A stretch of 36,333 bases of DNA from an uncultured Alphaproteobacteria bacterium. GTDB taxonomy: Bacteria; Pseudomonadota; Alphaproteobacteria; Thalassobaculales; Thalassobaculaceae. The position numbers and the translations under genes were made by a program. The notes beneath the pieces were generated by a model that saw only the letters and a list, made by a program, of their open reading frames with translations, was not told the origin of the DNA and made no database searches. Below are positions 9,553 through 18,843 of this stretch, piece by piece. Positions within the stretch are counted from its first letter, which is position 1, and each line of letters starts with the position of its first letter. The stretch covers positions 1 through 36,333 of the forward strand of contig CACITD010000026.1 in NCBI GenBank assembly GCA_902589475.1, given 5' to 3'.

Positions 9553-9844
9553 TGAGTTCAAGTCCTTTTTCTTTTAAAATCAGGTTATCCTTTGGCATGC
9601 CAGTCGCTATTATTTCATGTGTTAGTGTATTCCTCAAAACCTTCACAAAACATCTACAGCCAAAGCTATGCTGCCAGAGCTCTTGATGTAGCCCCTTAGG
9701 GTTATCTCTTAAATAGACGAAGTCATACCAGGCGTTATCATTGGAGTTATCACTGTTTTCCGGCCGATTTTTTGTTGCATCACCAACATATGTAAATTCT
9801 GCATGATCTCTAGGCCCGCAAAGCGGGCAGTTAATTATTAGCAT
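9545..9844 (-). CDS. soxD: Sarcosine oxidase delta subunit
   Basis: This small zinc-binding subunit of tetrameric sarcosine oxidase has 99 residues. The four zinc ligands known from crystal structures of the complex are present at the expected places: Cys6 and Cys9 in CPLCG, His59, and Cys63 in GCRC. The protein starts MLIINCPLCGPRD, typical of SoxD. An AGGAAG ribosome site lies in the soxB-soxD gap, about 6 bases before the ATG; soxB ends only 12 bases upstream. The 3' end overlaps the start of soxA. The order B-D-A-G is the standard one, so the complex should be complete. Confidence 0.95.
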   Translation of the reverse strand: MLIINCPLCGPRDHAEFTYVGDATKNRPENSDNSNDNAWYDFVYLRDNPKGLHQELWQHSFGCRCFVKVLRNTLTHEIIATGMPKDNLILKEKGLELSV

Positions 9845-9856
9845 TATCTTAACTTC

Positions 9857-11113
9857 CTAATGTCTATTGGGAAATGGTCCAGCTCCGCGCTCGTCAACCA
9901 TCCTCCCTTTTTTAAATCGCTCCAGATTGAGACCTTTATTTAGACTGTGGGGCTCATCATTGGCAATTGTGTGAGCAAACACCCAGCCTGACCCTGGGGT
10001 AGCTTTAAATCCGCCATAACACCACCCACAATTCAGGTAAAGATTATCAATTGGTGATTTGCCAATTATTGGGCTGCCGTCCATAGACATGTCCATTACT
10101 CCCCCCCAATGGCGGGTAATTCTGAGACGAGATAGACTCGGTATCATAGCTAGCCCGGCAGTAACGACTTCTTCGATTAAAGGTAAGTTTCCTTTTTGAG
10201 CGTATGAGTTGTACATGTCTATATCACCACCAAAAACTAAACCACCCTTATCAGATTGACTAATGTAGAAGTGGCCAGCCCCAAAAGTTACGACGTGGTC
10301 AATCATAGGTTTTAATGGTTCCGATACAAAAGCCTGTAATACATGGCTTTCTATTGGGAGTTTGAGGTTGATTAATGAGGCTAAATGGCCTGTGTTACCT
10401 GCTACGGCGAAACCAACTTTGCCACAGTTAAAGTTGCCCCGTGATGTTTTTACAATTGTTATTTTATTGCCGGTTTCTTCAAAACCAATGACCTCGCAAT
10501 TCTGAATAATATCCACTCCGAGGCTGTCTGCTGCCCTTGCCAAGCCCCAGGCCACCGCATCGTGCCGTGCGGTTCCACCACGTCTTTGGAGCAGGCCTCC
10601 CTTTATAGGAAAACGGACATCATTGGAAAAGTCCAGATAGGGCATCAACTTCCTAATTTGTTTTTCATCAAGTAGCTCAGCGTCTATTCCGTTGAGGCGC
10701 ATCGTATTACCGCGGCGGGTTATTGCATCTATCTGACTGTCAGTATGTGCTAAATTCAAAACGCCGCGTTGGCTAAACATCACATTATAGTTAAGTTCTG
10801 AGCTCAATTGCTCCCACAGTTGCAGTGATTTTTCATAAAAATGCGCGTTTTCATCCAGCATGTAATTGCTTCTGACGATAGTGGTATTCCGACCGGTGTT
10901 TCCTCCTCCTAAATAACCTTTCTCTAGAACCGCTATATTTCTTATTCCATGGTTTTTAGCAAGGTAGAAAGCACTTGCAAGACCGTGCCCGCCAGCTCCG
11001 ATTATGATCACATCATAAGATTTCTTAGGTTCTGGGTCCCTCCATGCACGTGCCCAGTTTTTATCTTCATTGAAGGCATTCTTTATGATATTGAAGATTG
11101 AATATTTAGCCAT
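9857..11113 (-). CDS. soxB: Sarcosine oxidase beta subunit
   Basis: This is the FAD-containing subunit (DAO/GlyOx family) where sarcosine is oxidised; it also holds covalent FMN. It has 418 residues. The FAD dinucleotide motif GAGGHGLASA lies at about residues 39-48 (the GG-His-G form is typical of SoxB). His184 in TARHDAVAWG matches the histidine that carries the 8-alpha-linked FMN in characterised enzymes. The N terminus with AWRDPEPK is family-typical and supports the start at 11113, although no good ribosome site precedes it. It is first in the soxBDAG operon; the promoter should lie in the roughly 220-base divergent gap shared with the M23 peptidase gene. Confidence 0.95.
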   Translation of the reverse strand: MAKYSIFNIIKNAFNEDKNWARAWRDPEPKKSYDVIIIGAGGHGLASAFYLAKNHGIRNIAVLEKGYLGGGNTGRNTTIVRSNYMLDENAHFYEKSLQLWEQLSSELNYNVMFSQRGVLNLAHTDSQIDAITRRGNTMRLNGIDAELLDEKQIRKLMPYLDFSNDVRFPIKGGLLQRRGGTARHDAVAWGLARAADSLGVDIIQNCEVIGFEETGNKITIVKTSRGNFNCGKVGFAVAGNTGHLASLINLKLPIESHVLQAFVSEPLKPMIDHVVTFGAGHFYISQSDKGGLVFGGDIDMYNSYAQKGNLPLIEEVVTAGLAMIPSLSRLRITRHWGGVMDMSMDGSPIIGKSPIDNLYLNCGWCYGGFKATPGSGWVFAHTIANDEPHSLNKGLNLERFKKGRMVDERGAGPFPNRH

Positions 11114-11334
11114 AGATTTGTGTCAATTAATTTTGGTTTTTACTTTGTTTATAAACTATTTCGTACTCATTACTTAGTCTGCATATCGGTATAGTCTAAT
11201 TGTAAGATTATTAATAGTATTACTTCCGCTTCAATTCCAATACGAAATTTCACAAAGCGAAGGGTTTTTGATGTAGGTCTTTTCTTGTGTATCACGGGTA
11301 TTTTAAGGTACTATCCCGTCAAGAGAGGCTCATT

Positions 11335-12789
11335 ATGGTAGAACTAGGAAACCTTGCTTCTAAAAAGTTGCTGCAGCACTTAGCGTATGCTTTTAGGCGG
11401 CGAGAGATTATATTACGGTCAGATGGCAAAGTGCGATACTTCGCAATAAGCCCGTGGATGTCAATTTCTGGATTAGGCGTTGCCGTCCTCTCACTAATTT
11501 GGATGGCTTACTCTTCTTTTGACTACATAAATTTGAGCTCTCAAATTTCATCAAAAAACCAAGCCATCTGGAGCGCGCAAAATTCCTATCGGCAATTGCT
11601 AGACCAAGTTGCGGAGTACACTAAGTCCATAGATGGCATAACCAAGGAACTCAATGAGACACAAACCCAGCTCCTGGGTCATTTCTACAAAGAAAACAAT
11701 TCAGTAAAAGTTGCAAACGTCGATAAGGCCACGCAGCAAACAAAAGGGGCCCCCATTCGAAAATGGGAGCAGGATAAAATAATTTTAGGGAAACAATTTG
11801 AAGTAATAGGCCAAGAATTAAGAAGAATGACGGGTAAAAACAATGCGCTTGAAAGCCATATTGGCAATTTACGTGGGAACCTCGAGACCATTGAAGCAGA
11901 GAAAGCGGAGATGGTTGCCGAGCGAGCAGCTATGGGCGATCAATTGTGGAATCTGAATAATAGGTTAGAAAGCGCTAGAATTAAGGAAGAGGAACTAAGT
12001 AAACATATTCGGTTGCAAGGAATGAATTTGCGTAATCTTATGGTTGAAAAAGGACAACTCGAGGGTATAAATAATGACTTAAGATCACAGGTTGCAAGAC
12101 TTGAAGCAAGCCTTGAGGAGGAACAACTGCAACATAAAACGCAGTTGAAAACAATATCTACGCGAGCTTTGAAAAATATCCACCGACTTGAAAAAGTTCT
12201 GAATAGAACTGGCCTCGATGTAGAGAAACTGGCTCCTTTGCCAAAAAATATGATTATGGGGATCGGTGGTCCATTCATTCCATATCATCCGGATATGCGC
12301 GATATGAATGAGCGAGAAATTTTGGAATCGGGATTAGATGTTAATCTTGATCGTTTCGAAAAATTGCGTGACGTTATAATTAAGCTACCACTTGCCTCTC
12401 CAATTAAAAAGGGATACGTATCCAGTCACTATGGTCGAAGAAAGGACCCCTTCAATGGTCGTTGGGCAATGCATCGGGGCGTCGACTTTGTAGCCAAGTA
12501 CAAATCAAACGTTTATGCTACAGCGCCCGGCAAGGTTATAACAGTTGGACGTCACGGGAAATACGGTAGAACGATAGACATACGCCATGAATTCGGTTTA
12601 GTGACGCGTTATGCGCATCTATATCGTTACCGAGTCAAGGTTGGCCAAAAAGTTACTTTGGGGCAAGTTATCGGACTTCTTGGCAATTCAGGTAGAAGTA
12701 CAGGACCCCACGTTCATTATGAAATTAGACGCCATAAAAAATTCATGAATCCCAGAAAATTTTTAAGGGCTACACGAAATGTTCAATAG
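11335..12789 (+). CDS. M23 (LytM-type) peptidoglycan peptidase with coiled coil, next to bactofilin
   Basis: This predicted envelope endopeptidase acts on peptidoglycan cross-links. The chosen ATG (484 residues) follows AGAGAGG by about 6 bases; a longer frame from GTG at 11287 has no ribosome site. Layout: cytosolic basic tail, one membrane segment (about 40-62), a long charged coiled coil (about 65-290), then a C-terminal LytM domain. Metal and catalytic residues are all present: His380 and Asp384 in HRGVD, His428, and His459/His461 in HVHYE, so it should be an active enzyme rather than a degenerate EnvC-like activator. The stop lies 11 bases inside the bactofilin gene. Peptidase-bactofilin pairs are known in alphaproteobacteria, where they shape the cell or stalk; that role here is inference. 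Confidence 0.9.
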   Translation: MVELGNLASKKLLQHLAYAFRRREIILRSDGKVRYFAISPWMSISGLGVAVLSLIWMAYSSFDYINLSSQISSKNQAIWSAQNSYRQLLDQVAEYTKSIDGITKELNETQTQLLGHFYKENNSVKVANVDKATQQTKGAPIRKWEQDKIILGKQFEVIGQELRRMTGKNNALESHIGNLRGNLETIEAEKAEMVAERAAMGDQLWNLNNRLESARIKEEELSKHIRLQGMNLRNLMVEKGQLEGINNDLRSQVARLEASLEEEQLQHKTQLKTISTRALKNIHRLEKVLNRTGLDVEKLAPLPKNMIMGIGGPFIPYHPDMRDMNEREILESGLDVNLDRFEKLRDVIIKLPLASPIKKGYVSSHYGRRKDPFNGRWAMHRGVDFVAKYKSNVYATAPGKVITVGRHGKYGRTIDIRHEFGLVTRYAHLYRYRVKVGQKVTLGQVIGLLGNSGRSTGPHVHYEIRRHKKFMNPRKFLRATRNVQ

Positions 12790-13186
12790 TAAAAAAAATA
12801 TCAGCGGAAACTCGGTAAATGTTTCCAAAACCGTTCCTCCATCATTGCTTAGCTCGGATCTTGTTGTAAACGGAAATTTAGAGAGTTCGGGCGATGTTCA
12901 AATCGATGGGACTATTGACGGCGATGTTAAAAGCGGATCACTCACTATAAGCGGCACAGGTGTCGTTAGAGGGACAATTGAAGCCGATGAAGTAACCATC
13001 GCAGGTACTGTTACCGGGCAAATACGGTCGCGCCATGTTGTATTGTTGAAGGGAGCGAAGGTGATAGCGGACTTGATCCAGGATAAGCTTTCCATTGAAC
13101 CGGGAGCTTTTTTTGAGGGTAGCTGCAGCCAATATACACCAGATGATGGAAATGCCATGCAGCTTGAATACGCTGGAGAGAACTAA
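12779..13186 (+). CDS. Bactofilin (polymer-forming cytoskeletal protein)
   Basis: At 135 residues this is typical in size for a bactofilin. The core (about 30-125) is a right-handed beta-helix recognisable by repeats such as VNGNLESSGDVQIDG, DGDV and GTIEADEVTI, with hydrophobic residues alternating with glycines. The N-terminal tail of about 25 residues is polar and disordered, and a short acidic C-terminal tail follows. Bactofilins assemble without nucleotides into filaments that recruit envelope enzymes. The start overlaps the end of the M23 peptidase gene by 11 bases, so the filament and the peptidase are probably co-translated. The gene converges on parC 24 bases downstream, with no obvious terminator hairpin. 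Confidence 0.93.
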   Translation: MFNSKKNISGNSVNVSKTVPPSLLSSDLVVNGNLESSGDVQIDGTIDGDVKSGSLTISGTGVVRGTIEADEVTIAGTVTGQIRSRHVVLLKGAKVIADLIQDKLSIEPGAFFEGSCSQYTPDDGNAMQLEYAGEN

Positions 13187-13209
13187 ATTAATTAAGAACT
13201 TTCCTTGCG

Positions 13210-15429
13210 TTAAGTAAATTTTGGCGGTTTTGGAAAACCAGTTGGTGGCATTCTTCCTGCGCTAGCTCGCTTACCTTTCCAGGCAAGTAACTCTGTTTCT
13301 ATTCTCTGTCTACCACCTTTTAGATGCCAACTTAGTCCATTTGCGTATTCAAAAGTTTTTGCGTCAGCGAGCTTCCCATCTTTGTATTTTTGTAAAATTA
13401 CACCTTTTCCTTTAGACATTTGTGGTAGTTCTTCAATTGGGAAGATTAATAATTTTCGGTTTGTGCCGACAACCGCGACACTGTCTCCAGCAACTTTGAC
13501 ACAAATAAATGCTTTACTATCCCGAGAGACATTCATGACTTGTCGCCCGTTCCTTGTCTGTGCAACCAAATCGTCGGTTATAGTTATAAAACCGCGTCCA
13601 TCATCAGAGGCTAGCAGCACCCTCTCTTTGGGTCTGTAAATCATCATCGCGATGACGTCTTCATCGTTCGGCAAATCGATCATTAGTCGTATCGGCTCGC
13701 CGTGGCCTCTGCCTCGCGGTAACTTATCTGCTAAAATAGTATAAAATCTTCCATTGCTGCCGAGGAATAAAATTTTGTCGGTAGTTTCTCCTGGCTGTGC
13801 AAATGCAAGATTATCGCCATCTTTGAATTTCAGTTCCTTAGTGTCCGCGGAATGACCCCTCACAGCTCTAACCCATCCCTTTTGAGAACATATTACAGTG
13901 ATTGGTTCTTTTTCTATTGTTGCTTCTAGAGGAATATCAATATCTGAGGGCGCTGCGCCCAATTTCGTTCGTCGCTTTCCTAATGCGGGGAGCGCTTCGA
14001 ATTCTTTTTTCAGGTCCCTGACTTCAACAGCCAACGTTTTTAAGAGCCTCTTTTTATCTTCTAAAAGTTTTTCTTTGTCAGCTTTTTCTTCTGTTAAATC
14101 ATCGAATTCCTTACGAAGTTGAAACTCCTCCAATTTTCGGAGTGCGCGTAATCGCATGTTAAGAATTGCCTCGGCCTGTCTGTCCGATAGCTTGAAACTC
14201 TCTATGAGCTGTTCCTTGGGCTGGTCTTCTTCTCTAATTATTCGTATCACTTCATCCAGATTTAAAAATGCTATTAGGTAGGCATTTAATACATCTAGTC
14301 GATCAATTATTTTATTCAGTCTAAAATTTGTTTTGCGAATTAAAACCTCGTGCCTGTGGTCTAAAAAGGCCTGCAGTGCATCTCTTAAGGACATAACGCC
14401 AGGGACCTGATCTTTATCTAGAACATTAAGATTTAGGTTCACTTTCACTTCCAAGTCGCACTGCTTAAATAAAGTCTCCATCAAAATCTCTGGATCTATG
14501 TTTCTACTCTTAGGTTCTAAAACTAGACGAATATCTTCTGCACTTTCGTCACGAACGTCGTTAAGAATGTTCAATTTTTTACTTTCAAGTAGCTCAGCCA
14601 GTTTTTCGACAAGCTTTGATTTTTGGACCTGATAAGGTATCTCGTTAACAACAATCTGGTAGGTCCCATTTTTTAACTCTTCCTTGTGCCAATGTGCCCT
14701 TATACGAAAACTTCCTCTGCCGGTTCTATACGCCTCGATGATATTTTCTTTATTTTCTACCAACCACCCGCCAGTAGGAAAGTCTGGGCCAGGTATATAT
14801 TCAAATAGTTTTTCAAAGGATACATTTGGGTGTTTTATCAGATGCAACAATGCATCACATATTTCACAGATATTATGAGGCGGAATGGATGTTGCCATCC
14901 CAACAGCAATCCCATGCGCGCCATTAGCGAGTAAGTTTGGGAATGCTGCAGGTAAAACGAGCGGTTCTTTGCCTTCACCATCATATGTTTCACGAAAATC
15001 GACTGTTTCTTCATCTATGCCCTGCAATAAACGCTCAGCAACAGTGGTCATCCGAGCTTCGGTATAACGCATTGCTGCGGCATTATCACCGTCAATATTA
15101 CCAAAATTTCCTTGACCATCGACTAATGGATAACGTTGAGAGAAATCTTGTGCTAACCTAACCATTGCATCGTATATTGCAGCATCTCCATGAGGATGAA
15201 ACTTTCCCATTACGTCGCCGACAACCCGGGCCGACTTTTTGAAAGCTTCTTGCGGAGATAAACGGAGTTGTCGCATGGCGTAAAGCAATCTCCGATGAAC
15301 AGGTTTAAGCCCGTCCCTCACATCAGGTAGCGATCTTGACATTATCGTCGATAATGCATACGCGAGGTAACGTTCACTCAACGCTTTTGCAAAATTAGTT
15401 TCCTCTATATTAGCCTCAGTCGTATCCAT
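13210..15429 (-). CDS. parC: DNA topoisomerase IV subunit A
   Basis: This is the DNA-breaking subunit of topoisomerase IV, which unlinks daughter chromosomes. Its 739 residues match the family. The winged-helix region carries the active-site tyrosine Tyr122 in [11 protein letters not shown]. The quinolone pocket reads [14 protein letters not shown], with Ala83 and Asp87 at the positions of E. coli ParC Ser80 and Glu84. A coiled-coil gate (about 430-490) precedes a beta-pinwheel C-terminal domain of only about 240 residues, as in ParC rather than GyrA, and the six GyrA-type boxes are not evident. It is transcribed alone on the minus strand; its promoter should lie within 15430-15657. No strong ribosome site precedes the ATG. 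A core gene set among catabolic operons. Confidence 0.94.
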   Translation of the reverse strand: MDTTEANIEETNFAKALSERYLAYALSTIMSRSLPDVRDGLKPVHRRLLYAMRQLRLSPQEAFKKSARVVGDVMGKFHPHGDAAIYDAMVRLAQDFSQRYPLVDGQGNFGNIDGDNAAAMRYTEARMTTVAERLLQGIDEETVDFRETYDGEGKEPLVLPAAFPNLLANGAHGIAVGMATSIPPHNICEICDALLHLIKHPNVSFEKLFEYIPGPDFPTGGWLVENKENIIEAYRTGRGSFRIRAHWHKEELKNGTYQIVVNEIPYQVQKSKLVEKLAELLESKKLNILNDVRDESAEDIRLVLEPKSRNIDPEILMETLFKQCDLEVKVNLNLNVLDKDQVPGVMSLRDALQAFLDHRHEVLIRKTNFRLNKIIDRLDVLNAYLIAFLNLDEVIRIIREEDQPKEQLIESFKLSDRQAEAILNMRLRALRKLEEFQLRKEFDDLTEEKADKEKLLEDKKRLLKTLAVEVRDLKKEFEALPALGKRRTKLGAAPSDIDIPLEATIEKEPITVICSQKGWVRAVRGHSADTKELKFKDGDNLAFAQPGETTDKILFLGSNGRFYTILADKLPRGRGHGEPIRLMIDLPNDEDVIAMMIYRPKERVLLASDDGRGFITITDDLVAQTRNGRQVMNVSRDSKAFICVKVAGDSVAVVGTNRKLLIFPIEELPQMSKGKGVILQKYKDGKLADAKTFEYANGLSWHLKGGRQRIETELLAWKGKRASAGRMPPTGFPKPPKFT

Positions 15430-15657
15430 TTAATCAATCCATGAGCTTTGCATTCTCTGCACGTTGTTATTTTAGTTCTAATCACCGATTAAAAAAAAGG
15501 AAGATTAAATATTAGTGCAGGCTTTTGAACACTTGCGTATTTAATTGAACACCTTACTAAGTTGTATTCTTAGATCAGGGGGGCGTAACCTATTGAAAAA
15601 AATAGAGAAAAAATATCAAAGCGCGAGTGCTGTCATTTTTATGCACTTTTTTCGATG

Positions 15658-16536
15658 CTATGATTTTGTTATCACTTTGGGTGTTCCCTTCGCGCTTAAT
15701 CGCCATAGAAGCCTTGCATTATCCGAATCAGGCGTATCTGCTGCATCGGTTTGCTCTTTTGCCCTGTGCATCGTGGATAAATTATCAAACAAAAGAATAT
15801 CGCCCACCTCGTAACGGTGTGAATACACAAACTGGCTTTTGGTGGCATGGGTTTTAAGCATTGAAAGGAGCGAAAGCGTCTCTTCTTTGGTTTTTCCAAT
15901 AATTTCGAACGGCGAGTGAGCTACAGCATAAAGGGCTTTATGACCTGAAATAGGATGCGTTAGGATAAGGGGTTTTTCGCAAACTGCATTGGTGGTGGCT
16001 TGTTCCTTGGTTCTAATCGGGACAGGCCTATGCTCGTCTGGATCGAACTGCGCTCTGCCATAATAATGTTTGGCAGTTAATTTCTCTAGATTGCTTTTTA
16101 GATTTGGATCCAAAGCTTCATAAGCTGCAACCATATCGGCCACTAAAGTCTCACCGCCGTTTTTTGGTACCTGGATAGCATATAACATTGTCACTGTCGT
16201 TGGATCTTCTATATATGATCCGTCAGTGTGCCAAACCGCAGCTCCGTTTCTTACGGCGTCATCTTTATCTTTCTCTTCTGTGTTGCCTATAGCCATCATT
16301 TCGGGGTAATCCGGCATTCTTAAATAATCTAATACATGTTGGATAAGTTCACCCCATTGAGATGCAAACTGATAGTAGCTTTCCTTTGTAAGTTCTTGAT
16401 TTTTTATCACCAGGCATCTGTGTTGGTATAAAGCCCAGACCAATTTTTCCATTAACGTTGGGGTGGTAGGTTTATTTAGGTCAATGCCCTTTACCAGTGC
16501 GCCACACGCTGAGCCCGTCGGTTCAATTACTAGCAT
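15658..16536 (-). CDS. TauD/TfdA family Fe(II)/2-oxoglutarate dioxygenase, downstream copy
   Basis: This 292-residue enzyme belongs to the family that uses iron, O2 and 2-oxoglutarate to hydroxylate or cleave small substrates. The iron triad is intact: His103 and Asp105 in WHTDGSY and His257 in LSTMHR, with the 2-oxoglutarate-binding Arg in LLWRLS near the C terminus. The longest frame begins at 16590, but homology with the upstream copy starts at the Met at 16536, preceded by GGAAAGG; this gives a 14-base overlap with the upstream gene. By eye the two copies are about half identical throughout, so they arose by tandem duplication and then diverged. The substrate is unknown; taurine is only one of many used by this family. 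Confidence 0.88.
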   Translation of the reverse strand: MLVIEPTGSACGALVKGIDLNKPTTPTLMEKLVWALYQHRCLVIKNQELTKESYYQFASQWGELIQHVLDYLRMPDYPEMMAIGNTEEKDKDDAVRNGAAVWHTDGSYIEDPTTVTMLYAIQVPKNGGETLVADMVAAYEALDPNLKSNLEKLTAKHYYGRAQFDPDEHRPVPIRTKEQATTNAVCEKPLILTHPISGHKALYAVAHSPFEIIGKTKEETLSLLSMLKTHATKSQFVYSHRYEVGDILLFDNLSTMHRAKEQTDAADTPDSDNARLLWRLSAKGTPKVITKS

Positions 16537-17431
16537 TTGTTTTAGATACCTTTCCAGGATTTTTGTATATGAGAGGTAGGCCGCGAACACTTATTCTCCA
16601 AAGTAACCGTTTAGTCCTTGCGTCATTCGCGTTTGCCTTTTCTATTGGCACAGCAGAATGCATCGTCGATAGTGTATCAAAAATCGCGAGGTCACCAACT
16701 TCGTAACTATGACTATAAACAAATCTATCTTGAATAGCATGCAGTTTCAGCTTCCAAAGTAATTCTCTAGCTTCAGTTTCTTCCATTCCCCTTATCGCAA
16801 AAGACGATTGTCCTGTCGCATAAAGTGATTTCCGTCCTGTTACGGGATGCCTAAGTACGAGAGGGTGGTAGCAACTAGGGATGCGATTTACTTGGTCTCT
16901 TGTTTTTAATGGGTTTGCTTTGAATTCATCATCAAGTAGTTTCCCGGCGCCGTATAAATGCGCGACCTCAAGTGAGTCTATTTTTTCCTTAGTTTTATCG
17001 TCGAGTGCGTCGTAAGCGGCTGACATATCCGCTAATTTTGTTTGACCACCAATTGAAGGAACTAAAATTGAATATAGCATGGTGGCGCTCGCTGGTTGTC
17101 TTTCGTAGGATTGATCGGTATGCCATAATGCTGCTCCGTTTCTGATATCCGAAGAATTATCTTTTTCTTCTGTATTTCCAACGGCCAGTAGCTCTGGATA
17201 TCCAGGCATTCTCATATGATCTAGAACGTGTGGAATTGGTGTCCCCCATAACCGCCCAAATTCTAAATATCTAGCCTTTGTTAGTTTCTGATCCTTTATA
17301 ATAATGACCCGATGTTCGTATAACGCGTCTGTGAGACTTTTCATTAAACTCGGAGTGATAGTTTTGTTTAGATCAATTCCGCAAAGATTGGCGCCGTGGG
17401 CCGCATTTTGAATAGGAATGACTTCGACCAT
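16523..17431 (-). CDS. TauD/TfdA family Fe(II)/2-oxoglutarate dioxygenase, upstream copy
   Basis: A 302-residue paralogue of the gene directly downstream. The iron ligands are His104 and Asp106 in WHTDQSY and His258 in LSTMHS; the 2-oxoglutarate Arg lies in LLWRIS near residue 279. The start at 17431 is well supported by GAGAGGG about 4 bases upstream. The stop lies inside the downstream copy (14-base overlap), so both are made from one message. It is divergent from an MFS transporter gene 147 bases away, which may move the substrate or product. Pocket-facing residues differ between the copies (for example around DGSYIEDP versus DQSYERQP), so they could act on related but different compounds, or as a heteromer; that is inference. 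Confidence 0.9.
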   Translation of the reverse strand: MVEVIPIQNAAHGANLCGIDLNKTITPSLMKSLTDALYEHRVIIIKDQKLTKARYLEFGRLWGTPIPHVLDHMRMPGYPELLAVGNTEEKDNSSDIRNGAALWHTDQSYERQPASATMLYSILVPSIGGQTKLADMSAAYDALDDKTKEKIDSLEVAHLYGAGKLLDDEFKANPLKTRDQVNRIPSCYHPLVLRHPVTGRKSLYATGQSSFAIRGMEETEARELLWKLKLHAIQDRFVYSHSYEVGDLAIFDTLSTMHSAVPIEKANANDARTKRLLWRISVRGLPLIYKNPGKVSKTNASN

Positions 17432-17578
17432 TCTGCCCTCTCTTTCCTAGTCGTGCATTGTCGGTTAACTTGTTGTTCCGCTCAATAGTCCAATAACTAC
17501 TATCTGAATGATGATGACATTTTTTCTAAAATTAAAAATCTGAACAAACTTAAGTAATCCAAATTTTATTTTGATCCT

Positions 17579-18814
17579 ATGATGACCGACTCTGATAAGA
17601 AGTTTCAACAACTACTTTATAATCGCAATTTTGTCCTTTTTCTATTAATGCGATCTTGTAATGTAATAGGCGTTCAGATCGTAACCGTTGCTGTCGGTTG
17701 GTACGTCTATCAATTAACACGTGATCCTTTGGATCTTGGATACATAGGACTAGCTCAGTTTGCGCCTTCATTGGCTTTGTTCTTGGTCGCCGGGTATGTA
17801 TCGGACAAATATGACCGAAGAATGACCATAGTGGTATCGAATGTCATTCATTTAGTAGTGGTTTTTCTTTTGCTTGGTGTCTTATTAAGCAATTGGGGTA
17901 GCATAAAAACAATCTTGCTTATATTGGTCATCCATGGAATTGCCAGGACATTTTTTCACACCGCATCCCAAGCAATCCTGCCCAACATAGTAGCTTCAGA
18001 TGTTTTTCCAAATGCTGTGGCTTATTCTTCCTCGGTTAATAAGGCTGCACAATTAATAGGCCCAGCGCTAGGTGGTGTGCTGTTAGCTTTATCTGAGGAC
18101 TGGGCATATTACGTGGCTGGATTTTCGTTTTTATTGGCCGTTTGTGCCTCCAGTGTTATGAGCGGTCAGTTGAAGCACAAGTCCGCGGATCGAATGACAC
18201 TGACCCGGATGCTAAGTGGATTTTCATATGTTTGGCAAAACAAAATTGTTTTGGGCGCGGTCTCCATAGATCTCGTCGCGGTGTTATTGGGAGGTGTTAT
18301 GGGGTTGCTTCCAATTTATGCGAGCGATATTTTAGCTGTTGGCCCCGATGGTTTGGGGCTGATGAGAGCTATGCCAGGAATTGGTGCTCTCTGCATGGGA
18401 CTGGCTTTAGCGCAAATAGCCCATCCGCGCTATGTGGGTGCCACCATGTTCATTACTCTAGCTCTTTTTGGTGGATCCATTGTCATTTTTAGTCTTTCGA
18501 CAGTTTTTTGGATTTCATTAGCCGCGTTAGCAATTTATGGGGCTTCAGATATGGTCAGTGTCTACATTAGACTGACACTCGTTCAGTTAGCTACACCAGA
18601 TGAGATGCGAGGAAGAGTGAGCGCGGTGAATTCGATCTCTATAAATGCTTCAAATGAGTTAGGAGATTTCAGAGCCGGTTTAATGGCGTCTGGCTTTGGA
18701 ACAGTACCTGCAGTTTTGTTAGGTGGTATAGCTACGTTTGCAGTCGTTGGAGTATGGATAAAAGTTTTTCCAGGCCTTGTTAAAATAAATAGATTTGATG
18801 ATGTTAAAAAATAA
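17579..18814 (+). CDS. MFS transporter (EntS-like, DHA3-type)
   Basis: An integral membrane protein of 411 residues with alternating hydrophobic segments consistent with about 12 helices. Between helices 2 and 3 is the MFS motif GYVSDKYDRRM (residues about 73-83). The family to which it looks closest includes enterobactin exporter-like permeases, with a helix-rich second half and TPDEMRGRVSAVNSI near residue 340, a stretch typical of this group. Two adjacent ATGs occur at 17579 and 17582; neither has a clear ribosome site. It is divergent from the tandem dioxygenases and ends 30 bases before the convergent M81 gene. Direction of transport and cargo are not known; a link to the dioxygenase substrate is a guess from position. 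Confidence 0.85.
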   Translation: MMTDSDKKFQQLLYNRNFVLFLLMRSCNVIGVQIVTVAVGWYVYQLTRDPLDLGYIGLAQFAPSLALFLVAGYVSDKYDRRMTIVVSNVIHLVVVFLLLGVLLSNWGSIKTILLILVIHGIARTFFHTASQAILPNIVASDVFPNAVAYSSSVNKAAQLIGPALGGVLLALSEDWAYYVAGFSFLLAVCASSVMSGQLKHKSADRMTLTRMLSGFSYVWQNKIVLGAVSIDLVAVLLGGVMGLLPIYASDILAVGPDGLGLMRAMPGIGALCMGLALAQIAHPRYVGATMFITLALFGGSIVIFSLSTVFWISLAALAIYGASDMVSVYIRLTLVQLATPDEMRGRVSAVNSISINASNELGDFRAGLMASGFGTVPAVLLGGIATFAVVGVWIKVFPGLVKINRFDDVKK

Positions 18815-18843
18815 ATAACTTAAGGGGAGTTTTTAGAACTATC

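Noticed and set aside
11287-11334. Upstream GTG start for the M23 peptidase
   Set aside because: No ribosome site; the ATG at 11335 has AGAGAGG at good spacing.
15626-15653. AGTGC/GCACT stem followed by T run near the end of the downstream TauD gene
   Set aside because: The stem is only 5 pairs with a 12-base loop, and the T run is on the wrong side for the minus-strand gene.
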